From the NCBI RefSeq assembly GCF_946479975.1, contig NZ_CAMLIX010000066.1:1-20823 (forward strand): a stretch of 20,823 nucleotides of DNA, written 5' to 3'. Positions 7,051 through 14,340 of this stretch are shown here, one piece after another. The position numbers and the translations under genes are program-made. Every line of letters begins with the position of its first letter. Position 1 is the stretch's first letter. This stretch comes from an uncultured Flavobacterium sp. GTDB taxonomy: Bacteria > Bacteroidota > Bacteroidia > Flavobacteriales > Flavobacteriaceae. The notes beneath the pieces were generated by a model. It had not been told where the DNA came from. It searched no databases and saw nothing but the letters and a program-made list of their open reading frames with translations.

Positions 7051-7858
7051 TTTCTTTCAATTTATTTTTATATACAATCTTCGAAATCAAGATACTGACT
7101 TCGTAGATAATTAACATCGGAATTGCAACAATGGTTTGACTTACAACATCTGGCGGTGTAACAATTGCAGCAATAATTAAAATAAGCACTACAGCATATT
7201 TCCAATATTTTCTTAAAAATTCAGGCGTTACCAATCCTAATTTGGTTAAGAAATAAATAGCGATCGGAAGTTCGAAAAATATGGCACTTCCAAGAATACT
7301 TGTTTTAACCATTCCCATGTACGATTCGAGTGTAAATTGGTTTTTAACCACATCACTCACAGAGAAAGTGGCAACGAAATTTACAGACATCGGAATTACT
7401 ACAAAATAGCCAAACAATACGCCTAAAAAGAAAAGTAAAGAAGAAACGAAAATGAATAATTTTGCATTTTTTCTTTCTTTTTCATAAAGTGCCGGACTGA
7501 TAAATTTCCAGATTTCCCATAAAATGTAAGGGAAACTCAAAATGAAACCTGCCAAAAGACACATCCAGACAAAAATATTTACCTGACCTTCCATTTCAGT
7601 ATTTTGGATAATGAAATTCAGTTCTGTAATACAAATGCTTTCTGCAAATCCTAATTGATGTGATAAATCACAAAACCAAACATACGTAAAGAATGTTGGC
7701 CGAATTGGACCCAGAATAATTTGATCAAATAAATAATCACTGATAAAATAAGTAACAAATGCCATAATGCATATTGCAATTGTACTTCTAACTAATAACC
7801 ATCTTAGTTCTTCAAGATGATCCAAAAATGACATCTCGCCAAGGTTTTTCTTTGCCAT
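7028..7858 (-). CDS. tatC: Sec-independent (twin-arginine) protein translocase subunit
   Basis: A 276-residue inner-membrane protein with six hydrophobic segments, the receptor for twin-arginine signal peptides that exports folded proteins. The N-terminus has the family hallmark MSFLDHLEELR (residues 9-19), where the acidic residues contact the signal peptide. Later blocks are FPYILWEIWKFISPALYEKER and FFELPIAIYFLTKLGLVTPEFLRKYWKYA, also typical. The first periplasmic loop is long compared with E. coli TatC, a pattern I associate with Bacteroidota TatC. The start codon shares one base with the kdsD stop (TAATG-type junction), and the 3' end overlaps the AhpD-like gene by 23 bases. No tatA or tatB is visible in the window. 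Confidence 0.95.
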   Translation of the reverse strand: MAKKNLGEMSFLDHLEELRWLLVRSTIAICIMAFVTYFISDYLFDQIILGPIRPTFFTYVWFCDLSHQLGFAESICITELNFIIQNTEMEGQVNIFVWMCLLAGFILSFPYILWEIWKFISPALYEKERKNAKLFIFVSSLLFFLGVLFGYFVVIPMSVNFVATFSVSDVVKNQFTLESYMGMVKTSILGSAIFFELPIAIYFLTKLGLVTPEFLRKYWKYAVVLILIIAAIVTPPDVVSQTIVAIPMLIIYEVSILISKIVYKNKLKENVSDPRI

Positions 7859-8823
7859 TATACGATTCCTTCTTTTAAAATGTCATGTAAGTGTAAAACT
7901 CCTTTATATTCTCCATTATCTGCAACAATTAGTTGTGTGATCGAGAAATCTTCCAAAATATTTAAAGCATCAACTGCCATAGTTTCAGATGAAACTAGTT
8001 TTGGGTTTTTAGACATAATATCCCTTGCAGTTAAGTCCGCAATAGTATCTACGTCGTTTAGCATTCTTCGGATGTCTCCATCGGTAATAATTCCGATAAT
8101 TTTATTGTCTTCAATTACTGCAGTAACGCCTAATCTTTTTTCAGAAATTTCGAAAATCGCTTTTTTGATAGAGGTTTCCGGAGTAACAGCAGGTTTTAAT
8201 GAATGCTCAATCATATCTTTTACGCGAAGTAATAATCTCTTGCCTAAAGCACCGCCTGGATGATAAACCGCAAAATCTTCGGGTTTAAAATCACGCATTT
8301 CCATTAAACAAACCGCAAGTGCATCACCCATAACAAGTTGTGCAGTAGTGCTGTTTGTTGGCGCTAGATTAATTGGACAAGCTTCGGTATTAACAGTTGT
8401 ATTTAGAATGTAATCTGAACCTTTTGCTAAAAAGGAAGTTACATTTCCAGTTATGGCAATCAAAGTGTTTCCGAATCTTTTTAATAGCGGAACAAGAACT
8501 TTAATTTCTGGACTGTTACCGCTTTTAGAGATGCAGATAATAACGTCGTCGTTTTGAATCATTCCTAAATCTCCATGAATTGCTTCTGCTGCGTGTAAAA
8601 ACATAGAAGGTGTTCCTGTAGAGTTAAAAGTGGCAACCATTTTTTGTGCAATAATGGCACTTTTTCCGATACCTGTAACGATTAATCGGCCTTTAGATTC
8701 GTAGATACGCTGAACTGCTTCGTAGAAATTTTCGTCTAGAAAATCAATTAGTTTTGTAATTGCTTCACTTTCAGAAAGTATTGTTTTTTTGGCGATCGCC
8801 AATATATTTTCTTTTGAGATCAA
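7858..8823 (-). CDS. kdsD: KpsF/GutQ-type arabinose-5-phosphate isomerase
   Basis: Interconverts ribulose 5-phosphate and arabinose 5-phosphate, the first committed step toward Kdo, the inner-core sugar of LPS. From the chosen TTG start at 8823 the protein is 321 residues, the family's usual size. It has an SIS domain (about 40-175, with GIGKSA at 51-56, SKSGNSPE at 99-106 and HGD at 83-85), the link YHPGGALGK (187-195), and two CBS domains (about 203-260 and 265-321). Earlier in-frame starts (TTG 8919, ATG 8898) add 25-32 residues unlike the family and would lie upstream of the predicted transcription start (box 8878-8885), so they were not chosen. It is the first gene of the run ending in lptB, which places Kdo synthesis and LPS export together. 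The two CBS domains fit nucleotide or ligand sensing. Confidence 0.93.
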   Translation of the reverse strand: MISKENILAIAKKTILSESEAITKLIDFLDENFYEAVQRIYESKGRLIVTGIGKSAIIAQKMVATFNSTGTPSMFLHAAEAIHGDLGMIQNDDVIICISKSGNSPEIKVLVPLLKRFGNTLIAITGNVTSFLAKGSDYILNTTVNTEACPINLAPTNSTTAQLVMGDALAVCLMEMRDFKPEDFAVYHPGGALGKRLLLRVKDMIEHSLKPAVTPETSIKKAIFEISEKRLGVTAVIEDNKIIGIITDGDIRRMLNDVDTIADLTARDIMSKNPKLVSSETMAVDALNILEDFSITQLIVADNGEYKGVLHLHDILKEGIV

Positions 8824-8839
8824 ATCAGAATATTTAAAA

Positions 8840-8870
8840 TTTGTATGTAAAAAAGAAAGTTGTATCTTTA
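8840..8870 (+). promoter_or_regulatory. recQ promoter: TTTG, 19 bases, TATCTTTA
   Basis: TTTG at 8840-8843 and TATCTTTA at 8863-8870, separated by 19 bases, match the Bacteroidota -33/-7 arrangement except for the last base of the -7 box. The predicted start near 8876 gives a leader of about 35 bases before the recQ ATG at 8910. It overlaps the kdsD promoter on the other strand. Confidence 0.55.
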
Positions 8871-8877
8871 TGTGTTG

Positions 8878-8885
8878 CAAATTTA
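8878..8885 (-). promoter_or_regulatory. kdsD operon -7 box (TAAATTTG on the minus strand)
   Basis: A perfect TAnnTTTG on the minus strand. Transcription would begin near 8872, leaving about 48 bases before the TTG start at 8823 and excluding the longer start choices. No strong -33 element was found. The box lies 7 bases from the recQ -7 box on the other strand, so polymerases at the two promoters should exclude one another. Confidence 0.55.
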
Positions 8886-8909
8886 TACAAAATACCATTA
8901 ATATAGAGA

Positions 8910-11105
8910 ATGAATTCAAACGAAATTGAAATACATAAGGAATTAAAGAAGTATTTCGGCTTTAGCCAATTTAAAGGTTTGCAGGAGCAAGTCATTACGA
9001 GTATTTTAGGTCAAACAAATACATTCGTAATTATGCCTACGGGCGGTGGTAAGTCTCTTTGTTACCAATTACCTGCTTTAATTCAGGAAGGAACAGCTAT
9101 AGTTGTTTCTCCGTTGATTGCTTTGATGAAAAATCAAGTTGATGCGATTCGAAGTCTTTCCTCTGAAAATGGAATTGCACATGTATTAAATTCCTCTCTT
9201 ACCAAAACAGAAATTGCGCAGGTTAAGAAAGACATTACTTCTGGATTAACTAAGCTTTTGTATGTTGCACCAGAATCGTTAACCAAAGAAGAATATGTTG
9301 CGTTTTTACAAAGTGTACCCATTTCTTTTGTAGCCATTGATGAAGCGCACTGTATCTCAGAGTGGGGCCACGATTTTAGACCAGAATACAGAAATCTTAG
9401 ACATATTATTAAGCAATTAGGTCAAGTGCCAATTATTGGATTAACTGCAACGGCAACACCAAAAGTTCAGGAAGATATTCTGAAGAACTTAGATATGTCT
9501 GATGCGAATACTTTTAAAGCATCATTCAACAGACCGAACTTGTATTATGAAGTTCGTACCAAAACAAAAAATATTGAATCTGATATTATTCGATTTATCA
9601 AACAACATAAAGGCAAATCTGGAATTATTTACTGCTTAAGCCGTAAAAAAGTAGAATCGATTGCCGAAGTTTTACAAGTAAACGGAATCAGTGCTGTTCC
9701 TTATCACGCAGGTTTAGACGCCAAAACGCGCGCCAAACATCAAGATATGTTTTTGATGGAAGATGTTGATGTAGTTGTAGCTACAATTGCCTTCGGAATG
9801 GGAATTGATAAACCAGACGTTCGTTTTGTAATTCATCATGATATTCCAAAATCGCTTGAAAGTTACTACCAAGAAACCGGTCGCGCAGGACGTGACGGCG
9901 GAGAAGGACATTGCTTGGCTTATTACTCTTATAAAGATGTAGAAAAGCTGGAGAAATTTATGTCTGGAAAACCAGTTGCAGAACAAGAAATTGGTTTTGC
10001 ACTTTTGCAGGAAGTTGTGGCTTACGCCGAAACCTCGATGTCACGCAGAAAATTCCTTTTACATTATTTTGGTGAAGAATTTGACAGCGAAACAGGAGAA
10101 GGTGCCGATATGGACGACAACGTTCGTAATCCGAAAAACAAAATCGAAGCCAAAGAGCAGGTTGTTAAATTGCTTGAAGTTGTTCGAGATACCAAACATA
10201 TTTACAAATCAAAAGAAATTGTCTTTACTTTAATAGGTCGTATCAATGCGGTTATTAAAGCACATAGAACAGATACACAGCCGTTTTTTGGTTCTGGTTC
10301 GGACCACGACGAAAAATACTGGATGGCATTGTTGAGACAGGTTTTGGTTTCAGATTATCTGTCAAAAGACATTGAAACTTACGGAATCATTAAAATAACA
10401 GAAAAAGGATTAGATTACATCAAAAATCCAGTTTCGTTTATGATGTCTGAAGATCATGAATACACAGAATCTGATGATGAAGCTATAGTAACTGGAGGAA
10501 AATCTTCTGGAACTGCCGATGAAGTTTTAACGGGAATGCTTCGTGAACTTCGTAAAAAAGTGGCTAAAAAATTGGGAGTGCCACCATTTGTGGTTTTTCA
10601 GGATCCTTCTTTAGAAGATATGGCGCTTAAATATCCAATTTCTATTGCCGAATTATATAACATTCATGGAGTAGGAGAAGGAAAAGCTAAAAAATACGGA
10701 AGCGAATTTGTGACTTTAATTGGTCGTTACGTTGAAGATAATGATATCATTCGCCCAGATGATCTGGTTGTAAAATCTACAGGAGTTAATTCTGCGAATA
10801 AATTATACATCATTCAAAATATTGACAGAAAACTTTCTTTAAAAGATATTGCTTCTGGAAAAGGACTTTCGATGGATGCGCTGATTAAAGAAATGGAACA
10901 AATCGTGTATTCTGGAACCAAATTAAATATCAAATATTGGATTGATGATATGCTTGACGATGATCAGCAGGAAGAAATTCACGACTATTTCATGGAATCA
11001 GAATCAGATAAAATCGAAGATGCTCTTAAAGAATTTGATGGCGATTACGATATTGACGAATTACGTTTAATGCGTATTAAGTTTATTAGTGAAGTAGCGA
11101 ATTAA
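8910..11105 (+). CDS. recQ: ATP-dependent DNA helicase RecQ (zinc-site cysteines absent)
   Basis: A 731-residue superfamily 2, 3'-5' DNA helicase for recombination and fork repair. Motifs are in order: Walker A TGGGKS 44-49, DEAH 144-147 with the RecQ aromatic-rich loop after it (ISEWGHDFRPEYR 149-161), TATATP 179-184, FGMGIDKPDVRFVIH 295-309, and QETGRAGRDGG 321-331. A zinc-subdomain helix RRKFLLHYFGEE (379-390) is present, but the four cysteines expected around it are missing: the text reads SMSRRK and later GADMDDN where CRR and CGNCDNC usually stand. RQC-type winged helix (about 415-510), HRDC-like domain (about 538-612) and a C-terminal helical/HTH tail follow. This layout is, as I recall it, common in Bacteroidota RecQ. 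Divergent from kdsD. Confidence 0.95.
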   Translation: MNSNEIEIHKELKKYFGFSQFKGLQEQVITSILGQTNTFVIMPTGGGKSLCYQLPALIQEGTAIVVSPLIALMKNQVDAIRSLSSENGIAHVLNSSLTKTEIAQVKKDITSGLTKLLYVAPESLTKEEYVAFLQSVPISFVAIDEAHCISEWGHDFRPEYRNLRHIIKQLGQVPIIGLTATATPKVQEDILKNLDMSDANTFKASFNRPNLYYEVRTKTKNIESDIIRFIKQHKGKSGIIYCLSRKKVESIAEVLQVNGISAVPYHAGLDAKTRAKHQDMFLMEDVDVVVATIAFGMGIDKPDVRFVIHHDIPKSLESYYQETGRAGRDGGEGHCLAYYSYKDVEKLEKFMSGKPVAEQEIGFALLQEVVAYAETSMSRRKFLLHYFGEEFDSETGEGADMDDNVRNPKNKIEAKEQVVKLLEVVRDTKHIYKSKEIVFTLIGRINAVIKAHRTDTQPFFGSGSDHDEKYWMALLRQVLVSDYLSKDIETYGIIKITEKGLDYIKNPVSFMMSEDHEYTESDDEAIVTGGKSSGTADEVLTGMLRELRKKVAKKLGVPPFVVFQDPSLEDMALKYPISIAELYNIHGVGEGKAKKYGSEFVTLIGRYVEDNDIIRPDDLVVKSTGVNSANKLYIIQNIDRKLSLKDIASGKGLSMDALIKEMEQIVYSGTKLNIKYWIDDMLDDDQQEEIHDYFMESESDKIEDALKEFDGDYDIDELRLMRIKFISEVAN

Positions 11106-11255
11106 ATTCCAATTTTTTAAATTCCAAATTCCAAAAATAATGGAATGTAAAATATAAATTCCAAATTCCAATTGCATCGTCAACTTGGAATTTGGAATTT
11201 TTTTTATTTGAAATTTTCAAAGGTTTGGAATTTGGAATTTAAAAAATTAGAATTT
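11104..11255. repeat. Nested inverted repeats (ATTCCAAATTCCA type) filling the gap after recQ; likely bidirectional terminator
   Basis: Outer arms at 11104-11135 and 11224-11255 are inverted copies matching at 31 of 32 positions. Nested inside is a perfect 16-bp hairpin (11156-11171 with 11185-11200, 13-base loop) followed by an eight-T run through 11205. The structure starts inside the recQ stop codon and ends on the stop codon of the opposing small gene, so it is exactly the gap. The inner hairpin plus T-run is a good intrinsic terminator for recQ. Confidence 0.85.
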
Positions 11256-11494
11256 TAATCTGCATATACTTCCCCACGATGCGGTTTCAAAGCATCTCTT
11301 ACCTGAATCATATTATCATCGGTTACGACCATAAAAGCTGTGGCATGCATATCGTTTACAATTGAAAATCCTGTAATATTTAAAGGTAATTTTTCAATAG
11401 CAATATATTCTTTCAAATGTATTTCATGATGTTCAGCAGTTTTTGCAGAAGCGGGTCCGCGGAAATCCCAAATTAGTTTTATTTTTCTAGACAT
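11255..11494 (-). CDS. Small conserved-looking protein of unknown function (79 aa)
   Basis: I do not recognise a named family. From ATG 11494 the protein is 79 residues and begins MSRKIKLIWDFRGP. It is soluble, rich in His (AEHHEIHLKEY), with an alternation of short strands and helices and a charged end (DALKPHRGEVYAD). No signal peptide, Cys or membrane segment is present. A longer frame to 11536 would add 14 residues, but those bases belong to a low-complexity AAAGGT(T/A)CA repeat and were left out. The gene stands alone between two repeat regions, convergent with recQ. Codon use and a clean protein-like sequence support a real gene. Confidence 0.65.
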   Translation of the reverse strand: MSRKIKLIWDFRGPASAKTAEHHEIHLKEYIAIEKLPLNITGFSIVNDMHATAFMVVTDDNMIQVRDALKPHRGEVYAD

Positions 11495-11508
11495 TTTTTT
11501 TAAGAGTT

Positions 11509-11599
11509 GCAAAGGTTCAGAGGTACAAAGGTACAAAGTCTATTTTTGAAAAAAAGGTTCTGAGGTTTTTTCTGTAGAGACGCACAGCAGTGCGTCTAC
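11509..11599. repeat. Intergenic repeat segment: GGTTC/GGTAC direct repeats plus a GACGCAC/GTGCGTC hairpin
   Basis: Positions 11509-11538 contain short direct repeats built on CAAAGGTTCAGAGGTACAAAGGTACAAAG-like words, with a related GGTTCTGAGGTT at 11557-11567. A hairpin follows: GACGCAC (11579-11585), loop AGCA, GTGCGTC (11590-11596), extendable with GTA/TAC if two bases bulge. This GC-rich hairpin stands out in an AT-rich gap. The rest of the gap up to 11791 contains two related words, ATCTGTGGC and ATCTGCGTG, and a -7 box; no gene was seen. Confidence 0.6.
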
Positions 11600-11736
11600 G
11601 CAACGAATATCCACATTGTATCTAACGTCTTTTAATGAAATCCCTTAAATCCAAATAATCTGTGGCTAAAAAAAATAGATCTGGTCTAATCTGCGTGCAA
11701 TTTTTACAGTAAATATAAAATCTCATTTCAAAATAG

Positions 11737-11744
11737 TACTTTTG
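11737..11744 (+). promoter_or_regulatory. -7 promoter box (TACTTTTG) for the FAD-dependent dehydrogenase
   Basis: TACTTTTG matches TAnnTTTG and lies 47 bases before the ATG at 11792. No TTG is visible at -33. Confidence 0.45.
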
Positions 11745-11791
11745 CATCTTCTTTTCATAGAAAGAAAAGCTAATAGAATAAATACACAAAA

Positions 11792-13351
11792 ATGCCTAAA
11801 GAACTTTTACTTCAAGTAACACCAGAAATTGCTGCAAACGAATCATTGCTAAAAGACCATTTGTCTAAGCAAATCAAAGTTTCTGTTCAAGAAATTCAGC
11901 ATGTTTCAATTTTAAAACGTTCTATTGACGCACGTCAGAAAGCGATTAAAATCAACTTGAAAGTTGTTATTTATTTAAAAGGCGAACTTTTTCAGGAAAC
12001 TAAAATTGAGCTTCCTATATATAAGGACGTTTCAAAAGCACAGGAAGTTATTGTTGTGGGCGCTGGTCCAGCTGGACTTTTTGCCGCTTTACAATTGGTT
12101 GAATTAGGTTTAAAACCAATTGTTTTAGAAAGAGGGAAAGATGTACGTGGACGCCGACGTGATCTAAAAGCAATAAATGTTGAACACATTGTAAACGAAG
12201 ATTCTAATTATTGTTTTGGTGAAGGAGGAGCAGGAACATATTCTGACGGAAAACTATACACACGTTCTAAAAAACGTGGAGATGTAACGAGAATTTTAGA
12301 GCTTTTAGTAGCTTTTGGAGCTTCGGAAGATATTTTAGTAGAAGCGCATCCGCATATTGGAACCAATAAACTGCCAAAAATCATTGAAGATATTCGAAAC
12401 AAAATCATCGAATTTGGTGGACAGGTGTTGTTTGAAACTCGTGTTAGCGATATTTTGGTAAAGAATAATGAAGTTGAAGGAATCGTTACACAAAACGGAG
12501 ATAAAATTCACGCCAATAAATTGATCTTGGCAACGGGACATTCAGCGCGTGATATTTTTGAATTATTAGATAAAAAGAAAATTTTTATAGAAGCAAAACC
12601 TTTTGCTTTAGGGGTTCGAGCAGAACATTCTCAGGAATTAATCGACAGTATTCAATACAGCTGTGATTATCGCGGTGAACATTTACCGCCAGCACCATAT
12701 TCAATTGTAAAACAGGTCAACGGTCGCGGTATGTATTCGTTCTGTATGTGTCCAGGTGGTGTAATTGCGCCATGCGCGACAAGTCCGGGAGAAGTGGTTA
12801 CAAACGGTTGGTCGCCATCAAAACGTGATCAGTCGACGGCAAATTCTGGAATTGTGGTCGAATTAAAACTAGAAGATTTTAAACCATTCGCAAAATTCGG
12901 CGCTTTGGCCGGAATGGAATTTCAAAAAAGTATCGAACAAAAAGCGTGGTACTTGGCGGGACAAACTCAAAAAGCTCCTGCACAAAGAATGATCGATTTT
13001 ACGCAAAGCAAAGTTTCATCTGATATTCCGAAAACTTCTTATGTTCCAGGAACAACTTCTGTCGAATTAGGGCAGGTTTTTCCAGGGTTTTTAACGCAGA
13101 TTATGCGTCAGGGATTTCAGGAATTCGGAAAATCAATGCGTGGTTATTTAACCAACGAAGCTATTTTGCACGCACCAGAAAGTAGGACTTCATCGCCAGT
13201 AAGAATTCCGAGAGATCCTATTACTTACGAGCATTTGCAAATCAAAGGTTTGTATCCTTGTGGAGAAGGCGCGGGTTATGCGGGCGGAATCATTTCTGCT
13301 GCAATTGATGGTGAGAAATGTGCCTTGATGATTGCTGAGTCTTTGAAATAA
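11792..13351 (+). CDS. FAD-dependent dehydrogenase of the COG2509 type
   Basis: A 519-residue predicted flavoprotein. An N-terminal alpha/beta region (1-80) precedes the Rossmann dinucleotide fold VIVVGAGPAGLFAALQL (GxGxxG at Gly90, Gly92 and Gly95, with Glu113 after the second strand to hold the FAD ribose). Then come ERGKDVRGRRRD and the characteristic block NYCFGEGGAGTYSDGKLYTR, seen in uncharacterised NAD(P)/FAD-dependent oxidoreductases annotated as FAD-dependent dehydrogenases. A central Cys-containing stretch (YSFCMCPGG) and a C-terminal FAD-closing motif LYPCGEGAGYAGGIISAAIDG complete it. Substrate is unknown for the family. It is monocistronic, with a -7 box upstream and another promoter before the next gene. 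Confidence 0.88.
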   Translation: MPKELLLQVTPEIAANESLLKDHLSKQIKVSVQEIQHVSILKRSIDARQKAIKINLKVVIYLKGELFQETKIELPIYKDVSKAQEVIVVGAGPAGLFAALQLVELGLKPIVLERGKDVRGRRRDLKAINVEHIVNEDSNYCFGEGGAGTYSDGKLYTRSKKRGDVTRILELLVAFGASEDILVEAHPHIGTNKLPKIIEDIRNKIIEFGGQVLFETRVSDILVKNNEVEGIVTQNGDKIHANKLILATGHSARDIFELLDKKKIFIEAKPFALGVRAEHSQELIDSIQYSCDYRGEHLPPAPYSIVKQVNGRGMYSFCMCPGGVIAPCATSPGEVVTNGWSPSKRDQSTANSGIVVELKLEDFKPFAKFGALAGMEFQKSIEQKAWYLAGQTQKAPAQRMIDFTQSKVSSDIPKTSYVPGTTSVELGQVFPGFLTQIMRQGFQEFGKSMRGYLTNEAILHAPESRTSSPVRIPRDPITYEHLQIKGLYPCGEGAGYAGGIISAAIDGEKCALMIAESLK

Positions 13352-13383
13352 TTTGTAAACTCAATTTTTTATAAAAAAAATAC

Positions 13384-13391
13384 TACATTTG
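13384..13391 (+). promoter_or_regulatory. -7 promoter box (TACATTTG) for the first SUKH-type gene
   Basis: TACATTTG matches TAnnTTTG 36 bases before the ATG at 13427, in the 75-base gap after the flavoprotein gene. No TTG is seen at standard spacing. Confidence 0.45.
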
Positions 13392-13426
13392 AATTTCTGT
13401 TTTTAATAATTTAAGAATATTCAAAT

Positions 13427-14131
13427 ATGGAACTACAAGAGATTGAGAAAAAATACGGATTTGAATTTCCGTCTTTATACAAACAATTATCGGAGGATGG
13501 GATGCTTGACATGGGAGAATATGGTCCTAAATGGTATTCGGACATTTATCCCAGTTTGAGAGAGAATCCACCGCTTCTTCTGTATACGTATGACTTTGAA
13601 TTGTTAGATTCAGAATCTGTTGCAACAGAAATTGAAAGGCTCAAAGATCCTAATGGTTATCGAAATATAAATCCTAAATTTAAATTTATTCCGTTTGCAA
13701 AAAGTGGCGGAGGTGATCACTATTGTTTTTTCTTAAACGAAGAAAATAATGGAGACGTGCCAATTGTTTTTGTCTGGCATGATAAGAATGAAGTTAATTA
13801 TCTGGCAAAAAATCTTCAAGATTTTATTTTTGATATGATTCTTACTGATATGTGTGATCAAGATAGTGATGATGAGGAAATCGACGATGAAGAATTTGAA
13901 AGTAATATGAAATCAGTATTTAAATCTCATACAAAATATTTAACTGATCGTCAAAATGCTATTCTATCAGCTATTTTGGAGCGTGATATTTTTGATTATG
14001 AATTTAATGTGTCACCAAATAGAATAGTAACTGCACGCGGATTTCTTACAGATGAAGAGTTGAAAGAGATTTCTAATGAAGTTATTCCATTTGATAAAAT
14101 GAATCAAAGTTTTAAATATTATAATGACTAG
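13427..14131 (+). CDS. SMI1/KNR4 (SUKH)-family protein, first of a tandem pair
   Basis: A 234-residue soluble protein. The N-terminus, EIEKKYGFEFPSLYKQL, has the opening helix and 'FP..Y' pattern of the SMI1/KNR4 (SUKH) superfamily, and the middle (FKFIPFAKSGGGDHYCFF, then VPIVFVWHD) has its typical strand-turn-strand core. An acidic linker (DQDSDDEEIDDEEFE, about 144-158) leads to a C-terminal extension of about 75 residues that is not part of a standard SUKH domain. Many bacterial SUKH proteins are immunity proteins against contact-delivered or polymorphic toxins; that role is inferred here. The next gene but for a 209-base gap is a paralogue, about 70% identical by hand alignment. No toxin gene is recognised nearby. 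A -7 box precedes it. Confidence 0.75.
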   Translation: MELQEIEKKYGFEFPSLYKQLSEDGMLDMGEYGPKWYSDIYPSLRENPPLLLYTYDFELLDSESVATEIERLKDPNGYRNINPKFKFIPFAKSGGGDHYCFFLNEENNGDVPIVFVWHDKNEVNYLAKNLQDFIFDMILTDMCDQDSDDEEIDDEEFESNMKSVFKSHTKYLTDRQNAILSAILERDIFDYEFNVSPNRIVTARGFLTDEELKEISNEVIPFDKMNQSFKYYND

Positions 14132-14179
14132 CTTTTCAAACTAATAGTTATGATTTTCATCTCCAATTTATACTAGAAT

Positions 14180-14284
14180 TCACGATTCATTATTAATAAT
14201 TTTTTTTATATAGTAATCTTGAATTGTATTTATAAAAGCAGCATGTTGCGGAGTCATTGAAATAATTAGCTTCGCGTTTTTCAT
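14180..14284 (-). CDS. Possible 34-aa ORF or gene remnant between the SUKH-type paralogues
   Basis: On the minus strand an ATG at 14284 opens a 34-residue frame, MKNAKLIISMTPQHAAFINT and on to TGA 14180-14182. Its first half is more GC-rich and more protein-like than the surrounding gap. No promoter box or RBS was found, and no family was recognised. It may be a small protein, the relic of a gene lost between the tandem paralogues, or chance. The rest of the 209-base gap (14132-14340) shows AT-rich DNA with no clear hairpin or -7 box. Confidence 0.25.
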   Translation of the reverse strand: MKNAKLIISMTPQHAAFINTIQDYYIKKIINNES

Positions 14285-14340
14285 GTAGTAAAAAGATTGT
14301 TATCTTAGTATTCTGATTTTAATAGAATATTCCCCCAAAG

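Noticed and set aside
8824..8919. N-terminal extension of kdsD from TTG 8919 or ATG 8898
   Set aside because: The extra residues do not look like the family, they overlap recQ or lie upstream of the predicted transcription start, and the TTG at 8823 gives exactly the usual length.
11495..11536. 14-residue extension of the 79-aa protein
   Set aside because: These bases belong to a simple GGTTC/GGTAC direct-repeat segment; the ATG at 11494 begins protein-like sequence.
11640..11710. Riboswitch or structured leader before the flavoprotein gene
   Set aside because: Only short repeated words (ATCTGTGGC, ATCTGCGTG) are visible, with no stem set or terminator, and the likely transcription start lies downstream of it.
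12208..12408. Minus-strand open frame inside the flavoprotein gene
   Set aside because: It overlaps a well-supported gene in another frame and has no recognisable protein features, so it is a shadow.
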